Source of the DNA: Opitutia bacterium
GTDB taxonomy: Bacteria > Verrucomicrobiota > Verrucomicrobiia > Opitutales > UBA953
Direction of reading: 5' to 3'
DNA: 32,933 bases
Assembly (NCBI GenBank): GCA_947377865.1
Contig: CANCHK010000021.1
Coordinates: 1 to 32,933, forward strand
Position numbers and translations under genes: made by a program. Positions 1 to 8,080 of the stretch are shown here, piece by piece. Under the pieces are notes generated by a model. It had not been told where the DNA came from and did not search any database. It was given only the letters and a program-made list of their open reading frames with translations. How positions within the stretch are numbered: the stretch's first letter is position 1; the number at the start of each line of letters is the position of its first letter.

Positions 1-2
1 GC

Positions 3-1019
3 TTGCTGGCCGTCTGGGATAAGCTTTCAAAGATGCCGACGCAGTGCGTGATCTCAGACGCAGACTGGGTGGCGTTGGGCGAGCAGCTCGGCTACGATGT
101 CCGCAAGCGTTGTCGCGATGACCTCATCAAGTGGTATCGCCAGGCGTTTGAGGCCTATCTTTCCGACCGTTACTTCGACCCGGTGGAAAAAGCCGATCTC
201 GCTAGCCTTGCCCGTAGCTTCGGATTGGATGCGACGGCGGCCGAAGCGCTCCATGGCGAAGCTTTCGCCAGTTATTGTCGTATCGGCATGCTTACCGTCA
301 TGTTGCGCGACATCCCGCCTCAGCAGAAGCGCGAGCAGATGGATCTGCTCGGCAAGGAGGTCCCCCTTTCGGACGAGAAGGTCAAAGAGACGATGCGCGA
401 TGCCTTCCAGTCCTATTTCGATCAACGTCTCAAGGTATTGATGCAACAGGAAGACGGCGGCGAGGTCATGGATCCCGCGGCTTACGCTGCCTTTGCGGCG
501 GAGCTAAAGCAGATGGAGATCAATCCTAGTTTTGATGAAAAATCCCAGATTCGGATCGATAGCGCTCAGAGACTGTGGGCGCTATGCCGTTCTCCGCTCA
601 AGGAGGTGCCTTGCGAACTGGATCTTGGGGACGAAGGCTGTTTCTGGACGCAGCAGGTCGAGCTCGGTCTTAATAAGCGGGTTACGACGCGTCGCAGTTA
701 CGGCGGCTTCGGCACCAGTATAAAAATCTGGGGGCCCTTGCGCTATCGTTCCGGTTCCTATGACGTCGAACGTCAGACCGAGCAGCGGCTCGAGAAGGTC
801 GATTCCGGCACCCTAGTGTTCACTTCCAAGCGCGTGATTTTCTCCGGCAGTCTGAAGAGCTTGAACTTCAAGTATGCCAAGGTGCTTGATGTCACCGTCT
901 ACAGCGATGCCATCGAGATCGATAAGGATACGGGCGGCGACGTCATATTCTTCTTCCCGTCAGGCCAGGCCGAAGCCGCTGTGATTCTGCGTCGTCTGGT
1001 CAGGCAGGCCAAAGGCTGA
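3..1019 (+). CDS. Unrecognised protein with PH/GRAM-like C-terminal domain, 5'-truncated
   Basis: The frame is open to the window edge, so the true start probably lies upstream and the visible 338 residues are the C-terminal part. The first ~200 residues are charged and helical. Two similar stretches (around residues 40-75 and 128-175) each pair an amphipathic helix with an aspartate-rich turn, which loosely recalls TerB-like helical bundles. The last ~110 residues look like a small beta-barrel of the bacterial PH/GRAM type, with the recognisable core 'GTLVFTSKRVIFSG' followed by alternating beta strands. There is no signal peptide or membrane span in the visible part. It ends 4 nt before the stop of the convergent gene, with no room for a terminator. 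The function is unknown, and the PH-like reading is from pattern only. Confidence 0.75.
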   Translation: MLAVWDKLSKMPTQCVISDADWVALGEQLGYDVRKRCRDDLIKWYRQAFEAYLSDRYFDPVEKADLASLARSFGLDATAAEALHGEAFASYCRIGMLTVMLRDIPPQQKREQMDLLGKEVPLSDEKVKETMRDAFQSYFDQRLKVLMQQEDGGEVMDPAAYAAFAAELKQMEINPSFDEKSQIRIDSAQRLWALCRSPLKEVPCELDLGDEGCFWTQQVELGLNKRVTTRRSYGGFGTSIKIWGPLRYRSGSYDVERQTEQRLEKVDSGTLVFTSKRVIFSGSLKSLNFKYAKVLDVTVYSDAIEIDKDTGGDVIFFFPSGQAEAAVILRRLVRQAKG

Positions 1020-1023
1020 GCCT

Positions 1024-1869
1024 TCAGTTATGCCCGGGATGGGCTTTGGGCGAGAGGGCCAGGCGGAATTGATTCAGGCAGCGTTGGTCTGAGGAAGTGT
1101 CCACGATCGCGAAGGTCACCCTCCGGAAAGCTCCCTTGAAGGGGCCGGCGAGGGCCTGCCGGAACAGGTCCGCGATGAGCGCGGGGTCGTTGGCGAAGGT
1201 GCCGCATCCCCAGGCGCCCAGGACTAATGCGTCGTGTCCATTGGCTTGGGCGGCCGCGAGTACCTTGACGATGCGTGCGCCCATGGCCCCGGGGATCTTC
1301 GGCTGGTCGAGCGGGGCCACGTCGCGGGCGTCGCAGGCCGCGGCGGAGATGAAGGCCACCTTGAAGGGGTCGTCGAGCAGGCGATGGTCGTCGTCGCGGA
1401 AGACCGGGACATCGGGCGAGTAGATCATCGCGTCGGAACGGAGCGCGTTGCTTTGTTGCAGGTGGAAGCCGTACATCGGCCCGCCGAGTTGGCAGGCGAA
1501 GAGGGCGGAGGATCGGCAATGGTATTCCTCCTGGGCCCGTTCGCCGACCAGGAAGCCACCGCCCGGGACGGTAGGGGAGGCGAAATTGAGCACCAGCGTG
1601 CGCAGTCCGTGGGCGTGATGTCGTGCGGCGGCAGCAAGGGAGGTCCCCTCGGTGACTTCGATGGTCGAGTCGTGCGGTCCGGTTCGCGGGAAAGTGTGGC
1701 GATGGTCGGGCGGCAGGTGGGTGGTCCGTGCCACGGCGGTGGCGATGTCGGCGGCGATGTCGACCTGCCGGCTGGTCGCTGAGGCGTAGAGGCCGAGTTC
1801 GATGACCTGTATCGCCTCACGACCCATTTTATTAGCGAGTTCTCGTGGAATGTCAGGATTGAAAGGCAT
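1024..1869 (-). CDS. TIGR02452-family protein (PARG-like macrodomain, ADP-ribose hydrolase fold)
   Basis: This 281-residue protein carries the signature of bacterial poly(ADP-ribose) glycohydrolase-like macrodomains. A GGG loop (residues ~103-105, 'ASPTVPGGGF') is followed about eight residues later by QEE (~113-115); in the family the second glutamate is the catalytic acid. A later 'GAWGCGTFAND' block is the second phosphate-binding loop. The family removes or binds ADP-ribose on proteins; the substrate here is unknown. The chosen ATG at 1869 opens the family-typical N-terminus (RELANKMGREAIQVIELGLY). An in-frame ATG at 1890 is also possible. The frame stays open far upstream, but only antisense to the next gene. 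It is divergent from the HDAC-fold gene across ~105 nt and cytoplasmic by lack of a signal peptide. Confidence 0.9.
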   Translation of the reverse strand: MPFNPDIPRELANKMGREAIQVIELGLYASATSRQVDIAADIATAVARTTHLPPDHRHTFPRTGPHDSTIEVTEGTSLAAAARHHAHGLRTLVLNFASPTVPGGGFLVGERAQEEYHCRSSALFACQLGGPMYGFHLQQSNALRSDAMIYSPDVPVFRDDDHRLLDDPFKVAFISAAACDARDVAPLDQPKIPGAMGARIVKVLAAAQANGHDALVLGAWGCGTFANDPALIADLFRQALAGPFKGAFRRVTFAIVDTSSDQRCLNQFRLALSPKAHPGHN

Positions 1870-1974
1870 GATCGGCGAGGCCTTGACCATGGGGTGGCAT
1901 CGGCCTGAAGCCAACCGCAACCTATGACACCCGGCTGATTTGACGGGGCGGCCGGTTGGAGGCATAACGATGGC

Positions 1975-2844
1975 ATGTCGCAGTCGCCGCTCACCGTCTA
2001 CTATAGCCCTGCCTATGTCGTCGAAGGCAGTTCCGAGACCGTCACCAAATCCCGGCTTGTCGCCGAGATGATTGAGGCCGGCAAGGCGGGCGAGGTCTGG
2101 CTGGAGGCGCCCAAGCTTGCGACGCGCAAGGAGCTCGAGCTGATCCATTCGCCGGAGCACGTGCGCAGCACCTTCGAGGACAAAGGCAGCTTCCTGGAGG
2201 TCGGGGCCTGGTCCCAGCCATTGTTGGACAGCATCCTCGCCTCGACGGGCGGGATGCGCGACGCCGTGAAGGAGGCTTTGAAGAACGGCCGTTCCGGGAG
2301 CTTGTCCAGCGGCCTTCATCACGCCCGCCGGAATGCCGGCAACGGTTTCTGCCAGTTCAACGGACTGGCTCTCGCCGCGCTCGAGGCGCTCAAGAAGGTC
2401 AAGACCGTCGGCATCCTGGATCTCGACGCCCACGCCGGCGGCGGGACGTTCGATATCCTCGGCGACCACAAGCAGGTCTGTCTGGCGGATGTCACCGTGA
2501 ACTCCTTCGACTCCTGGGAGCCGACCGATCCGCGGCGGCATTTCTACGTCGAGGTCGACGATCCGCGCGGGTACCTCGGCCATGTGGAGGATGCGCTCCA
2601 CTCCTTGGAGCGCGTCGATTTCCTCATCTATAACGCCGGTATGGACACCTATGAAAAAGCCGGCGGCATGAAGGGCATCACCAAGGAGATGATCCGTAAG
2701 CGGGAGAAACTCGTCGTCCATTGGGCCCGCGCGCGGAAGATTCCACACGTCTTCGCCTTGGCCGGCGGGTACAAGTGGGGAGGGCTCACCTTGGCGCAGG
2801 TGGCCGAACTGCATCTCGAAACCGTGAAGGCCTTCGCCGCCTGA
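1975..2844 (+). CDS. Histone deacetylase-fold (class II-like) amidohydrolase
   Basis: This 289-residue protein has the arginase/HDAC fold motifs in order. HH is at ~115-116 (GLHHA), followed by a GFCQFNG loop. The zinc ligands are D151 and H153 in 'LDLDAHAGGGT' and D224 in 'YNAGMD', and the catalytic tyrosine is in GGY (~264-266). All residues needed for zinc-dependent deacylation are therefore present. Bacterial members act on acetylated polyamines, small molecules or protein lysines; the substrate cannot be read here. It is shorter than typical HDAC-like proteins (~300-350). The ATG at 1975 is preceded by GGAGG about 12 nt upstream; another ATG at 1970 is out of frame. Its stop abuts the stop of the next, convergent gene with zero spacing. 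Confidence 0.92.
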   Translation: MSQSPLTVYYSPAYVVEGSSETVTKSRLVAEMIEAGKAGEVWLEAPKLATRKELELIHSPEHVRSTFEDKGSFLEVGAWSQPLLDSILASTGGMRDAVKEALKNGRSGSLSSGLHHARRNAGNGFCQFNGLALAALEALKKVKTVGILDLDAHAGGGTFDILGDHKQVCLADVTVNSFDSWEPTDPRRHFYVEVDDPRGYLGHVEDALHSLERVDFLIYNAGMDTYEKAGGMKGITKEMIRKREKLVVHWARARKIPHVFALAGGYKWGGLTLAQVAELHLETVKAFAA

Positions 2845-3183
2845 TCACTCCGACTTCGGGATATTCAGTTCCTGCAGGCGGAAGGCTCCGCTCTCGGTAG
2901 GCAGTACCACAAAAAGCTGACAGGTGCGGCTCTGGGCCAGCGCGACCATCACGTGCCAGTGAGCCTGAGGAACGCTGGCGACGACGAACATCGGCATCGC
3001 ACCGGGTTCGGTGCCAGAGGGTTCCTCTATCGCCACGCCCTTGTGGTTGACGTCGAAGTTATGGGCCAGCCATTTCCCGAGCTCCTTGGCTAGGCCGCGC
3101 ATATCGGACGTACCGGCTTCCACCTTGGTCTGGTCGACGAGCGCCCAGAGCGGAATCGCGAAACTATGTTCCAGATCGGCCAT
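2845..3183 (-). CDS. Small unrecognised protein, last gene of the mgtA operon
   Basis: This is a 112-residue soluble protein with no family I can name. It has no signal peptide, membrane span or cysteine motif. The middle (residues ~63-95) looks like a beta-rich core ('GAMPMFVVASVPQAHWHVMV', then 'CQLFVVLP'), and the N-terminal half is helical. It starts 9 nt after the stop of the EIIA-like gene and reads on the same strand, so it is very likely co-transcribed with the Mg2+ ATPase and EIIA genes. Its stop codon directly abuts the stop of the convergent HDAC-fold gene. A link to the PTS or transporter is inferred only from position. Confidence 0.75.
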   Translation of the reverse strand: MADLEHSFAIPLWALVDQTKVEAGTSDMRGLAKELGKWLAHNFDVNHKGVAIEEPSGTEPGAMPMFVVASVPQAHWHVMVALAQSRTCQLFVVLPTESGAFRLQELNIPKSE

Positions 3184-3192
3184 AGGGCGATG

Positions 3193-3741
3193 TCAGTTCT
3201 GGGGCGGCGGCGTGTGCTCGGTGCTCTTCTCGCTCAGCTTGAGCATGCGGGCGCGGACGTCGGGCGAGCCTTCGTTCAAGGCAAACGTGACCCAGTCGAG
3301 CAGCCGGTGGCGGACTTCGCCGAGGGTGTCGCAATCACGGATGACGCCGATTCCGCCGGTCGAAAGCACTGCTTTAGCGAGACCGGACATTTCCTTCAGG
3401 AACGCCACGCGTTGGCAGTCGGGGATCCAGTAGGCCACGAGCAGGTGGACTCGCTGCCCGTCGGGGGCGTCATAGTCGATGCCGTCCTTGGACCAGCCGA
3501 CGGCGCAGTAGATGTCGGCCGTGATGCCTTCGACGCGGGCGTGAGGGCAGGCGAGGCCCGGAGAGACGGAGGTGTTGCCGGACTGTTCGCGGGCGCGCAT
3601 CGCTTCGACAACGCCCGAGTTGTCGGGGATTTCGGGAATGGCTTCAAGGACTCGTCCGAGGAAGTCGAACGCTTCATCTTTGGAGGTCTCCGTGAGTTCG
3701 AAGAGGCGACCGGACTGGAGGGCGTCGAGGAGTTTGCGCAT
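3193..3741 (-). CDS. PTS EIIA type-2 (PtsN/fructose-type) domain protein
   Basis: This 182-residue protein is a single EIIA type-2 domain. The phosphorylated histidine is H67 in 'PGLACPHARVEG', matching the family's 'PHaR' motif, with the hydrophobic strands 'VHLLVAYWIP' and 'GIGVIRDCDTLGEVR' after it. Members accept phosphate from HPr; stand-alone versions such as PtsN regulate ion transport and stress responses rather than moving sugar. No EIIB or EIIC is fused or adjacent, which favours a regulatory role. The ATG at 3741 lies 10 nt after the stop of the Mg2+ ATPase. A TTG at 3780 would overlap that gene and is less likely. Its phosphodonor EI is encoded at 23043; HPr is not in the window. 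Confidence 0.87.
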   Translation of the reverse strand: MRKLLDALQSGRLFELTETSKDEAFDFLGRVLEAIPEIPDNSGVVEAMRAREQSGNTSVSPGLACPHARVEGITADIYCAVGWSKDGIDYDAPDGQRVHLLVAYWIPDCQRVAFLKEMSGLAKAVLSTGGIGVIRDCDTLGEVRHRLLDWVTFALNEGSPDVRARMLKLSEKSTEHTPPPQN

Positions 3742-3751
3742 GTCGGCAGGT

Positions 3752-6376
3752 TTAGGCGGATTGGAGCCGCGGGCGGGCAATCAAGTGGGCAAGCGTCACG
3801 TAGGCAACCGTCATCGCCGCTAAGGCGAGCCAGTAGGTCGAGCCTAGGCCGGGGCCGTTCAGTCCCAGACCCTTGATCCAAGGGGAGAACGTCAGCCAGC
3901 AGGCGAAGCTCACGGCCGCGATCGTCGTCAGCGAGAGCTGCCACGAGGCGCGGGCTCCGAAGAAAGGCACCTTGGCCGAGCGGATGACGTGGACCACGAG
4001 GGTCTGGGTCACGATGGATTCGATGAACCACCCCGTATGGAAGAGGATGACGAATTTGATGTGACCATCGGCGTCGAGGGAGCTCCAGCTGCCGCCGCAG
4101 GCCGCCGGGCAGATCACGAACCACATCAGGGCGAAGGTCAGGTAGTCGAACAACGAGGAGACCGGCCCCAGCCAGAGCATGAAGCTGCGGATGCCCGAGA
4201 TGTTCCACTGGCGTGGCTTGGCGATCTGATCGTCCTCAACGCGGTCGAACGGGATCGCCGTCTGCGAGAAGTCGTAGATGAAATTGTTCACCAGGATCAG
4301 GATCGGGCTGAGGGGCTGGAAGGGGAAGAGCAGGGCGGCGCCGAGTACCGAGAACATGTTGCCGAAGTTGGAAGAGGCGCCCATGCGGATATACTTCTCG
4401 ATGTTGCAGAAGATACGGCGGCCTTCGTCGATGCCGTCGACCAGCACCAGCAGGGACTTCTCGAGCAGCACGGCGTCGGCGGATTCCTTGGCCACGTCCA
4501 CGGCCGTATCGACCGAGATGCCGACGTCGGCGGCCTTGAGGGCGAGTACGTCGTTGATGCCGTCGCCCATGAATCCGACCGTGTGGCCCTGGGCCTTGAG
4601 CGAGCGGATGACCTGTTCCTTCTGGGCGGGCGTGAGGCGGGCGAGGATGTCGGCCTCTAGGGCTGCGAGGTCGAAGGCTTCCTTGTCCATCGCGGCCAGC
4701 TGGGCGCCGGTCACGACGCGTGAGACCGGCATGCCAACGTCGTCGCAGACCTTGCGGGAGACCAGCTCGTTGTCGCCGGTGAGAATCTTGGCGCGGACTC
4801 CGCGTTCGCGGAGGCCGGCAAGGGCGGTCGCTGCGGTTTCCTTGGGAGGGTCGAAGAAGGCGAGGTAGCCGAGCAGTACGAGGCCGGATTCGTCGGCGGC
4901 GGTGAAGACTTCGCGGGAACGGTCGAAGTCGCGATAGGCCAGGGCGATGACGCGGAAACCTTGGGCCGAGAGGGAGCGATATTCCTCAAGGACCTCGTCC
5001 TTGATCATCGGGATCATCGTGTGGAGCTCGTCGTCGATCTGGTAGCGATCGCAGACGGACAGGATCTCCTCGACCGCGCCTTTGCAGATCAGCTGGTAGT
5101 CGCCTTCGTGGTCGACGACGACCGACATGCGGCGTCGCTGGAAGTCGAAGGGGATCTCGTCGACCTTTCGGCAGGAGCGTTCGACGTCGAGGTCAGTACG
5201 GGAGAGGATGGCGCGGTCGAGCAGGTTGCGGAGGCCTGTCTGGTAATGGGCGTTCATCCAGGCGTAGCGCAGGACGTCTTCCGAGTCGCGGCCGATGACG
5301 TCGACGTGGCGCTGCAATACGATGTGGTCCTGGGTCAGTGTGCCGGTCTTGTCGGTGCAGAAGATATCCATCGCGCCGAGGTTCTGGATGGCGTCGAGCC
5401 GCTTCATCACGACCTTCAGGCGGGCGAGGGATTTGGCTCCTTTGGAGAGGCAGCCGGCCAGGATCATCGGCAGCATCTCGGGCGTCAGGCCGATCGCGAC
5501 CGTCAGGGCGAAGAGGAAGGCGTCGAGGACTTTGCCGGTTCGCCACGCGCTGAAGCCGAAGGTCAGCGTCGTCATGATCAGCATCATCCGGATCATCATC
5601 CAGACGAAGTCGCGGGTCCCGAGTTCGAAGGCCGTGGCGTCCTTGCGTTCGACCATGCGGGCGCTCATTGCGCCGAACTGGGTCTCGCGTCCGGTGGCGA
5701 GGACGAGGGCGCGTCCGGTGCCGCTCTGGACGTTGCTGCCCATCAGGCAGCCGTTGGGGCATTCTTGGGCCGAATGGGGGTTCGCCAGGGTCGGGAGCGG
5801 CATCCGCTCGACCGGCATCGACTCGCCGGTCAGCGCGGATTGAGAGAGGAAGAAATCCTTCGCCTGGATGATGCGGCAATCCGCCGGGATGATCGAGCCG
5901 GCGGCGAGCACCACGATGTCGCCCGGTACGATCTCGTCGATCGGCACGCTGGTCTCGATGCCGTCGCGGATGACGAGACAAGAGGATTTCACCATCGCCT
6001 GCAGTTTTGCGATGGCCTTGGCGGAGCGGCTCTCCTGGAAGTAGGAGAGAAAGACCGAAAGGAACACCATGCCGCCGACGAGCGAGGTACTGAGGATCTT
6101 CTTGGTTGGCTCGTCTTCGAAGAAGTAGGAGAGGACGCAGATCACCATCAGCTGCACCACCAGCGGTTCCTTGAACTTGCGCAGTAGCTCCACGATGGCA
6201 CTGGCGCGGCGGGCGGAGACGGAGTTCGGGCCGAACTTTTCGAGTCGTCGGGCGGCTTCTTCCGAGCTCAGGCCTTCCCGGATGGCTTCGACGGCGGTGA
6301 AGGCGGCCTCTTCAGGGCCATGCAATAGCGCCGTGACCTTGTCTGGCGTGTCCTTGGATGGCTTGGATTCGGGCAT
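3752..6376 (-). CDS. mgtA: Mg2+-importing P-type ATPase (MgtA/MgtB family)
   Basis: The 874-residue length is close to E. coli MgtA (~900). Visible motifs are the N-terminal cation ATPase domain, TGES (~183-186, actuator), the phosphorylated aspartate D342 in DKTGTLT, and GDGIND (~640) in the hinge. About ten membrane spans are present. The segment 'NNFIYDFSQTAIPFD' in the C-terminal membrane part is typical of Mg2+ transporters and separates this from Ca2+ or Na+/K+ pumps. It moves Mg2+ into the cytoplasm at the expense of ATP. It is the first gene of a probable operon with the EIIA-like and 112-residue genes. The 93-nt leader before it holds a hairpin and repeats (entered separately) that could mediate control. 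Confidence 0.95.
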   Translation of the reverse strand: MPESKPSKDTPDKVTALLHGPEEAAFTAVEAIREGLSSEEAARRLEKFGPNSVSARRASAIVELLRKFKEPLVVQLMVICVLSYFFEDEPTKKILSTSLVGGMVFLSVFLSYFQESRSAKAIAKLQAMVKSSCLVIRDGIETSVPIDEIVPGDIVVLAAGSIIPADCRIIQAKDFFLSQSALTGESMPVERMPLPTLANPHSAQECPNGCLMGSNVQSGTGRALVLATGRETQFGAMSARMVERKDATAFELGTRDFVWMMIRMMLIMTTLTFGFSAWRTGKVLDAFLFALTVAIGLTPEMLPMILAGCLSKGAKSLARLKVVMKRLDAIQNLGAMDIFCTDKTGTLTQDHIVLQRHVDVIGRDSEDVLRYAWMNAHYQTGLRNLLDRAILSRTDLDVERSCRKVDEIPFDFQRRRMSVVVDHEGDYQLICKGAVEEILSVCDRYQIDDELHTMIPMIKDEVLEEYRSLSAQGFRVIALAYRDFDRSREVFTAADESGLVLLGYLAFFDPPKETAATALAGLRERGVRAKILTGDNELVSRKVCDDVGMPVSRVVTGAQLAAMDKEAFDLAALEADILARLTPAQKEQVIRSLKAQGHTVGFMGDGINDVLALKAADVGISVDTAVDVAKESADAVLLEKSLLVLVDGIDEGRRIFCNIEKYIRMGASSNFGNMFSVLGAALLFPFQPLSPILILVNNFIYDFSQTAIPFDRVEDDQIAKPRQWNISGIRSFMLWLGPVSSLFDYLTFALMWFVICPAACGGSWSSLDADGHIKFVILFHTGWFIESIVTQTLVVHVIRSAKVPFFGARASWQLSLTTIAAVSFACWLTFSPWIKGLGLNGPGLGSTYWLALAAMTVAYVTLAHLIARPRLQSA

Positions 6377-6389
6377 GGCAAAAGAGAAT

Positions 6390-6406
6390 CCGAGGATAAA
6401 CCTCGG
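6390..6406 (-). terminator. Hairpin in the purA-mgtA gap (terminator or leader attenuator)
   Basis: A perfect 6-bp stem CCGAGG/CCTCGG encloses a 5-nt loop. On the minus strand it is followed by ATTCTCTTTT and then the mgtA ATG 13 nt past the stem. It could be a weak intrinsic terminator for purA, or a leader element masking the mgtA start, as in known Mg2+-responsive leaders. The T-run is interrupted, so efficiency is uncertain. Confidence 0.4.
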
Positions 6407-6439
6407 GTCTTCTGATGCCAGCCGATTCCTCCCCGTTTC

Positions 6440-6457
6440 CGTTACGAGGTCGTTACG
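6440..6457. promoter_or_regulatory. Direct repeat CGTTACG x2 upstream of mgtA
   Basis: Two copies of CGTTACG begin 11 nt apart (6440-6446 and 6451-6457), about one helical turn. They lie in the gap between the purA stop and the mgtA start. GAGGTC (6446-6451) also pairs with GACCTC (6466-6471), which overlaps the purA stop. Such phasing is typical of operator half-sites, but no known regulator motif is recognised. Confidence 0.25.
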
Positions 6458-6469
6458 GCTGCTATGACC

Positions 6470-8017
6470 TCAGGCCTGCTTGATCAGGTCGGCCGTCGCG
6501 GGGACGTCCGAGATGATCTGGTCGGGGTCCGGACCGACGCCGATGTAGCGGAGGTTCGGGAGGTAGGGCAGGGAGCCGCCGCGGGAAGCGAGGCGGACGA
6601 TCTCAGCCATCGTGAAGGCGACGTACCGACGCGCTTCGGTAGGCAGCTGGGCGTAGGAGCGGACCTTGGTGATGTCGGCCGTCCAGCCGGGCAGGGTGGC
6701 GTAGATGGGCTGCAGCGTGCGACGGACGGCGTCGTTGCGAGGGACGCCCGAGACGACCTTGCCGGCGGCGTCGCGGTAACCCGTGCAGACGAGCAGGTCG
6801 CCACCCTTCCATTCGCCGTGAGGCGAGAGGGCGTCGAGCTTGTTAAGGACGATGTCGTCATAGCCTCCGTAGCGGAGCGCGTCGGCCTTTTCGACCAGGT
6901 CGGACCAACCCACCATGCGCTGGCGACCGGTACTGGTGCCGAATTCGAGCTTCGCGAGGGCGCGTTGGAGCGGGTGCTCTTCGGGCATCTTCGTGAGGAA
7001 GACGTGCGTGCCGACCTTGGTGTCGTAGGCCTTGCAGCAGCCGACCGTGTGGATTGCCTGTACCGGGATGCCGGCGGACTGGAAGAATTCCGGCGTGTAG
7101 GTGTGAGAGGCCGTGACGTTCGGGGCGAAGCCGGCGCGCTTGTCGAGCCAGTAGGCCTGACCAAATTCGCCGATGATACGGCGGTCGGCGGCGAGGTCGC
7201 CAAGGATACGTTCGCGGACATCGCCGATGGCATGGGCGAGGGCGGAGCCGGCCTTCCAGTAGCACTCGAGGACGGCGGCGTGGTCGAAGGTGAACGGCTC
7301 CTTGCCGGCAAACCGGGTAAAGTCGAACTCCGCTGCCGTGAAGACGCCCGACTCGATGGCGCCCTTGTTGGCGCGCAGTTCGGCTTCGGTGAGCTTGGCG
7401 AAGAGTCCGGACCACTTCTCAGGCGAGAGTTTGCAGACGTCGCGCACGATCGACGCGGCGCGGTTTAGGCGGGCCGAAAGGCGGGTCGCGTAGTCAGACC
7501 TCGAGCCAAGGAACTCGGAGTAATGAATCTGGAATTGCCCGACTTCGTCGGCGTAAGCTGGCGTGATTCCTCGGCCGGTGGAGCCGCGGGCCTCGTGGCC
7601 GAGGACGTTGATGCGGTAGTCTTCCCAGGCCAGGTCGAGGATGCGGTGGGAGACGTCGCTGATCATGCAGCGTTCGTCGATGAGGAGGCGGGAGAGGACC
7701 GGAATGCCTATTTTCTCAAGCGGCAGGGCTTCCCAGAGGGCCTTGCGGGGGTCAGCTACCACGCCAGAGCCAAGGGCTAGGCAGGCCACGTCATGTTCCG
7801 CTACCCCGCCAGGCAGCAGGTTGAGTTTCAAGCCTGCGACCGTGTGGCCGGAGTTGGCGCCACCGTTGACCTTGAGTACGGTGCCGACCACATCGCGTCT
7901 TCCTGTGAGGGTCTGAAGTTCGCGGACGATCTCGGGGATGAGCCGGCCTTTGCCTTCGTCGCCCATGCTGATGCCGACGTCGGCGATGAGGTTGCTCTTA
8001 AAATGCGTGAGTGCCAT
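6470..8017 (-). CDS. purA: Adenylosuccinate synthase, divergent long form
   Basis: It joins IMP and aspartate using GTP, the first committed step to AMP. The conserved GDEGKG (residues 19-24, with the catalytic aspartate), NGGANSGHT (51-59, with the catalytic histidine), [11 protein letters not shown] (~145-155), TSTGR (~361-365) and the C-terminal '[10 protein letters not shown]' are all present in the expected order. At 515 residues it is longer than the usual ~430. Several normally invariant blocks are altered: VGAQWGDEGKGK becomes [12 protein letters not shown], and the TSSN loop becomes TASHT. The active-site residues survive, so I expect a working enzyme of a distinct subfamily. The start is ATG at 8017 without a visible Shine-Dalgarno sequence. 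Confidence 0.9.
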   Translation of the reverse strand: MALTHFKSNLIADVGISMGDEGKGRLIPEIVRELQTLTGRRDVVGTVLKVNGGANSGHTVAGLKLNLLPGGVAEHDVACLALGSGVVADPRKALWEALPLEKIGIPVLSRLLIDERCMISDVSHRILDLAWEDYRINVLGHEARGSTGRGITPAYADEVGQFQIHYSEFLGSRSDYATRLSARLNRAASIVRDVCKLSPEKWSGLFAKLTEAELRANKGAIESGVFTAAEFDFTRFAGKEPFTFDHAAVLECYWKAGSALAHAIGDVRERILGDLAADRRIIGEFGQAYWLDKRAGFAPNVTASHTYTPEFFQSAGIPVQAIHTVGCCKAYDTKVGTHVFLTKMPEEHPLQRALAKLEFGTSTGRQRMVGWSDLVEKADALRYGGYDDIVLNKLDALSPHGEWKGGDLLVCTGYRDAAGKVVSGVPRNDAVRRTLQPIYATLPGWTADITKVRSYAQLPTEARRYVAFTMAEIVRLASRGGSLPYLPNLRYIGVGPDPDQIISDVPATADLIKQA

Positions 8018-8033
8018 GGGCAGAAGAGGGGAA

Positions 8034-8055
8034 GCGGGCGGCGAAGGCCGTCCGC
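8034..8055 (-). terminator. GC-rich hairpin between the TPR gene and purA
   Basis: A 9-bp stem, GCGGACGGC/GCCGCCCGC in the minus-strand reading with one G-U pair, has a 4-nt CTTC loop. It is followed on the minus strand by a pyrimidine-rich TTCCCCTCTTC tract. It lies in the 63-nt gap downstream of the TPR gene and just before the purA start. It resembles an intrinsic terminator, but without a clean U-tract. Confidence 0.45.
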
Positions 8056-8080
8056 TAGGGGGTAAGGGCAGGGGTGAGGC

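Noticed and set aside
1870-2814. Long N-terminal extension of the macrodomain gene
   Set aside because: It would run antisense through the HDAC-fold gene, and the family N-terminus begins at 1869 or 1890.
3396-4208. Open frame on the minus strand overlapping mgtA and the EIIA gene
   Set aside because: An out-of-frame shadow across two genes, with an R/P/S-rich translation and no domain.
4961-6187. Long open frame (408 codons) antisense to mgtA
   Set aside because: It lies wholly opposite a clear P-type ATPase, and its translation is low-complexity and D/E/H/R-rich, as expected from the antisense of GC-biased codons. There is no domain.
6464-7468. Open frame antisense to purA (334 codons)
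   Set aside because: A shadow of the PurA codons, with a V/G/D/A-rich translation and no motif.
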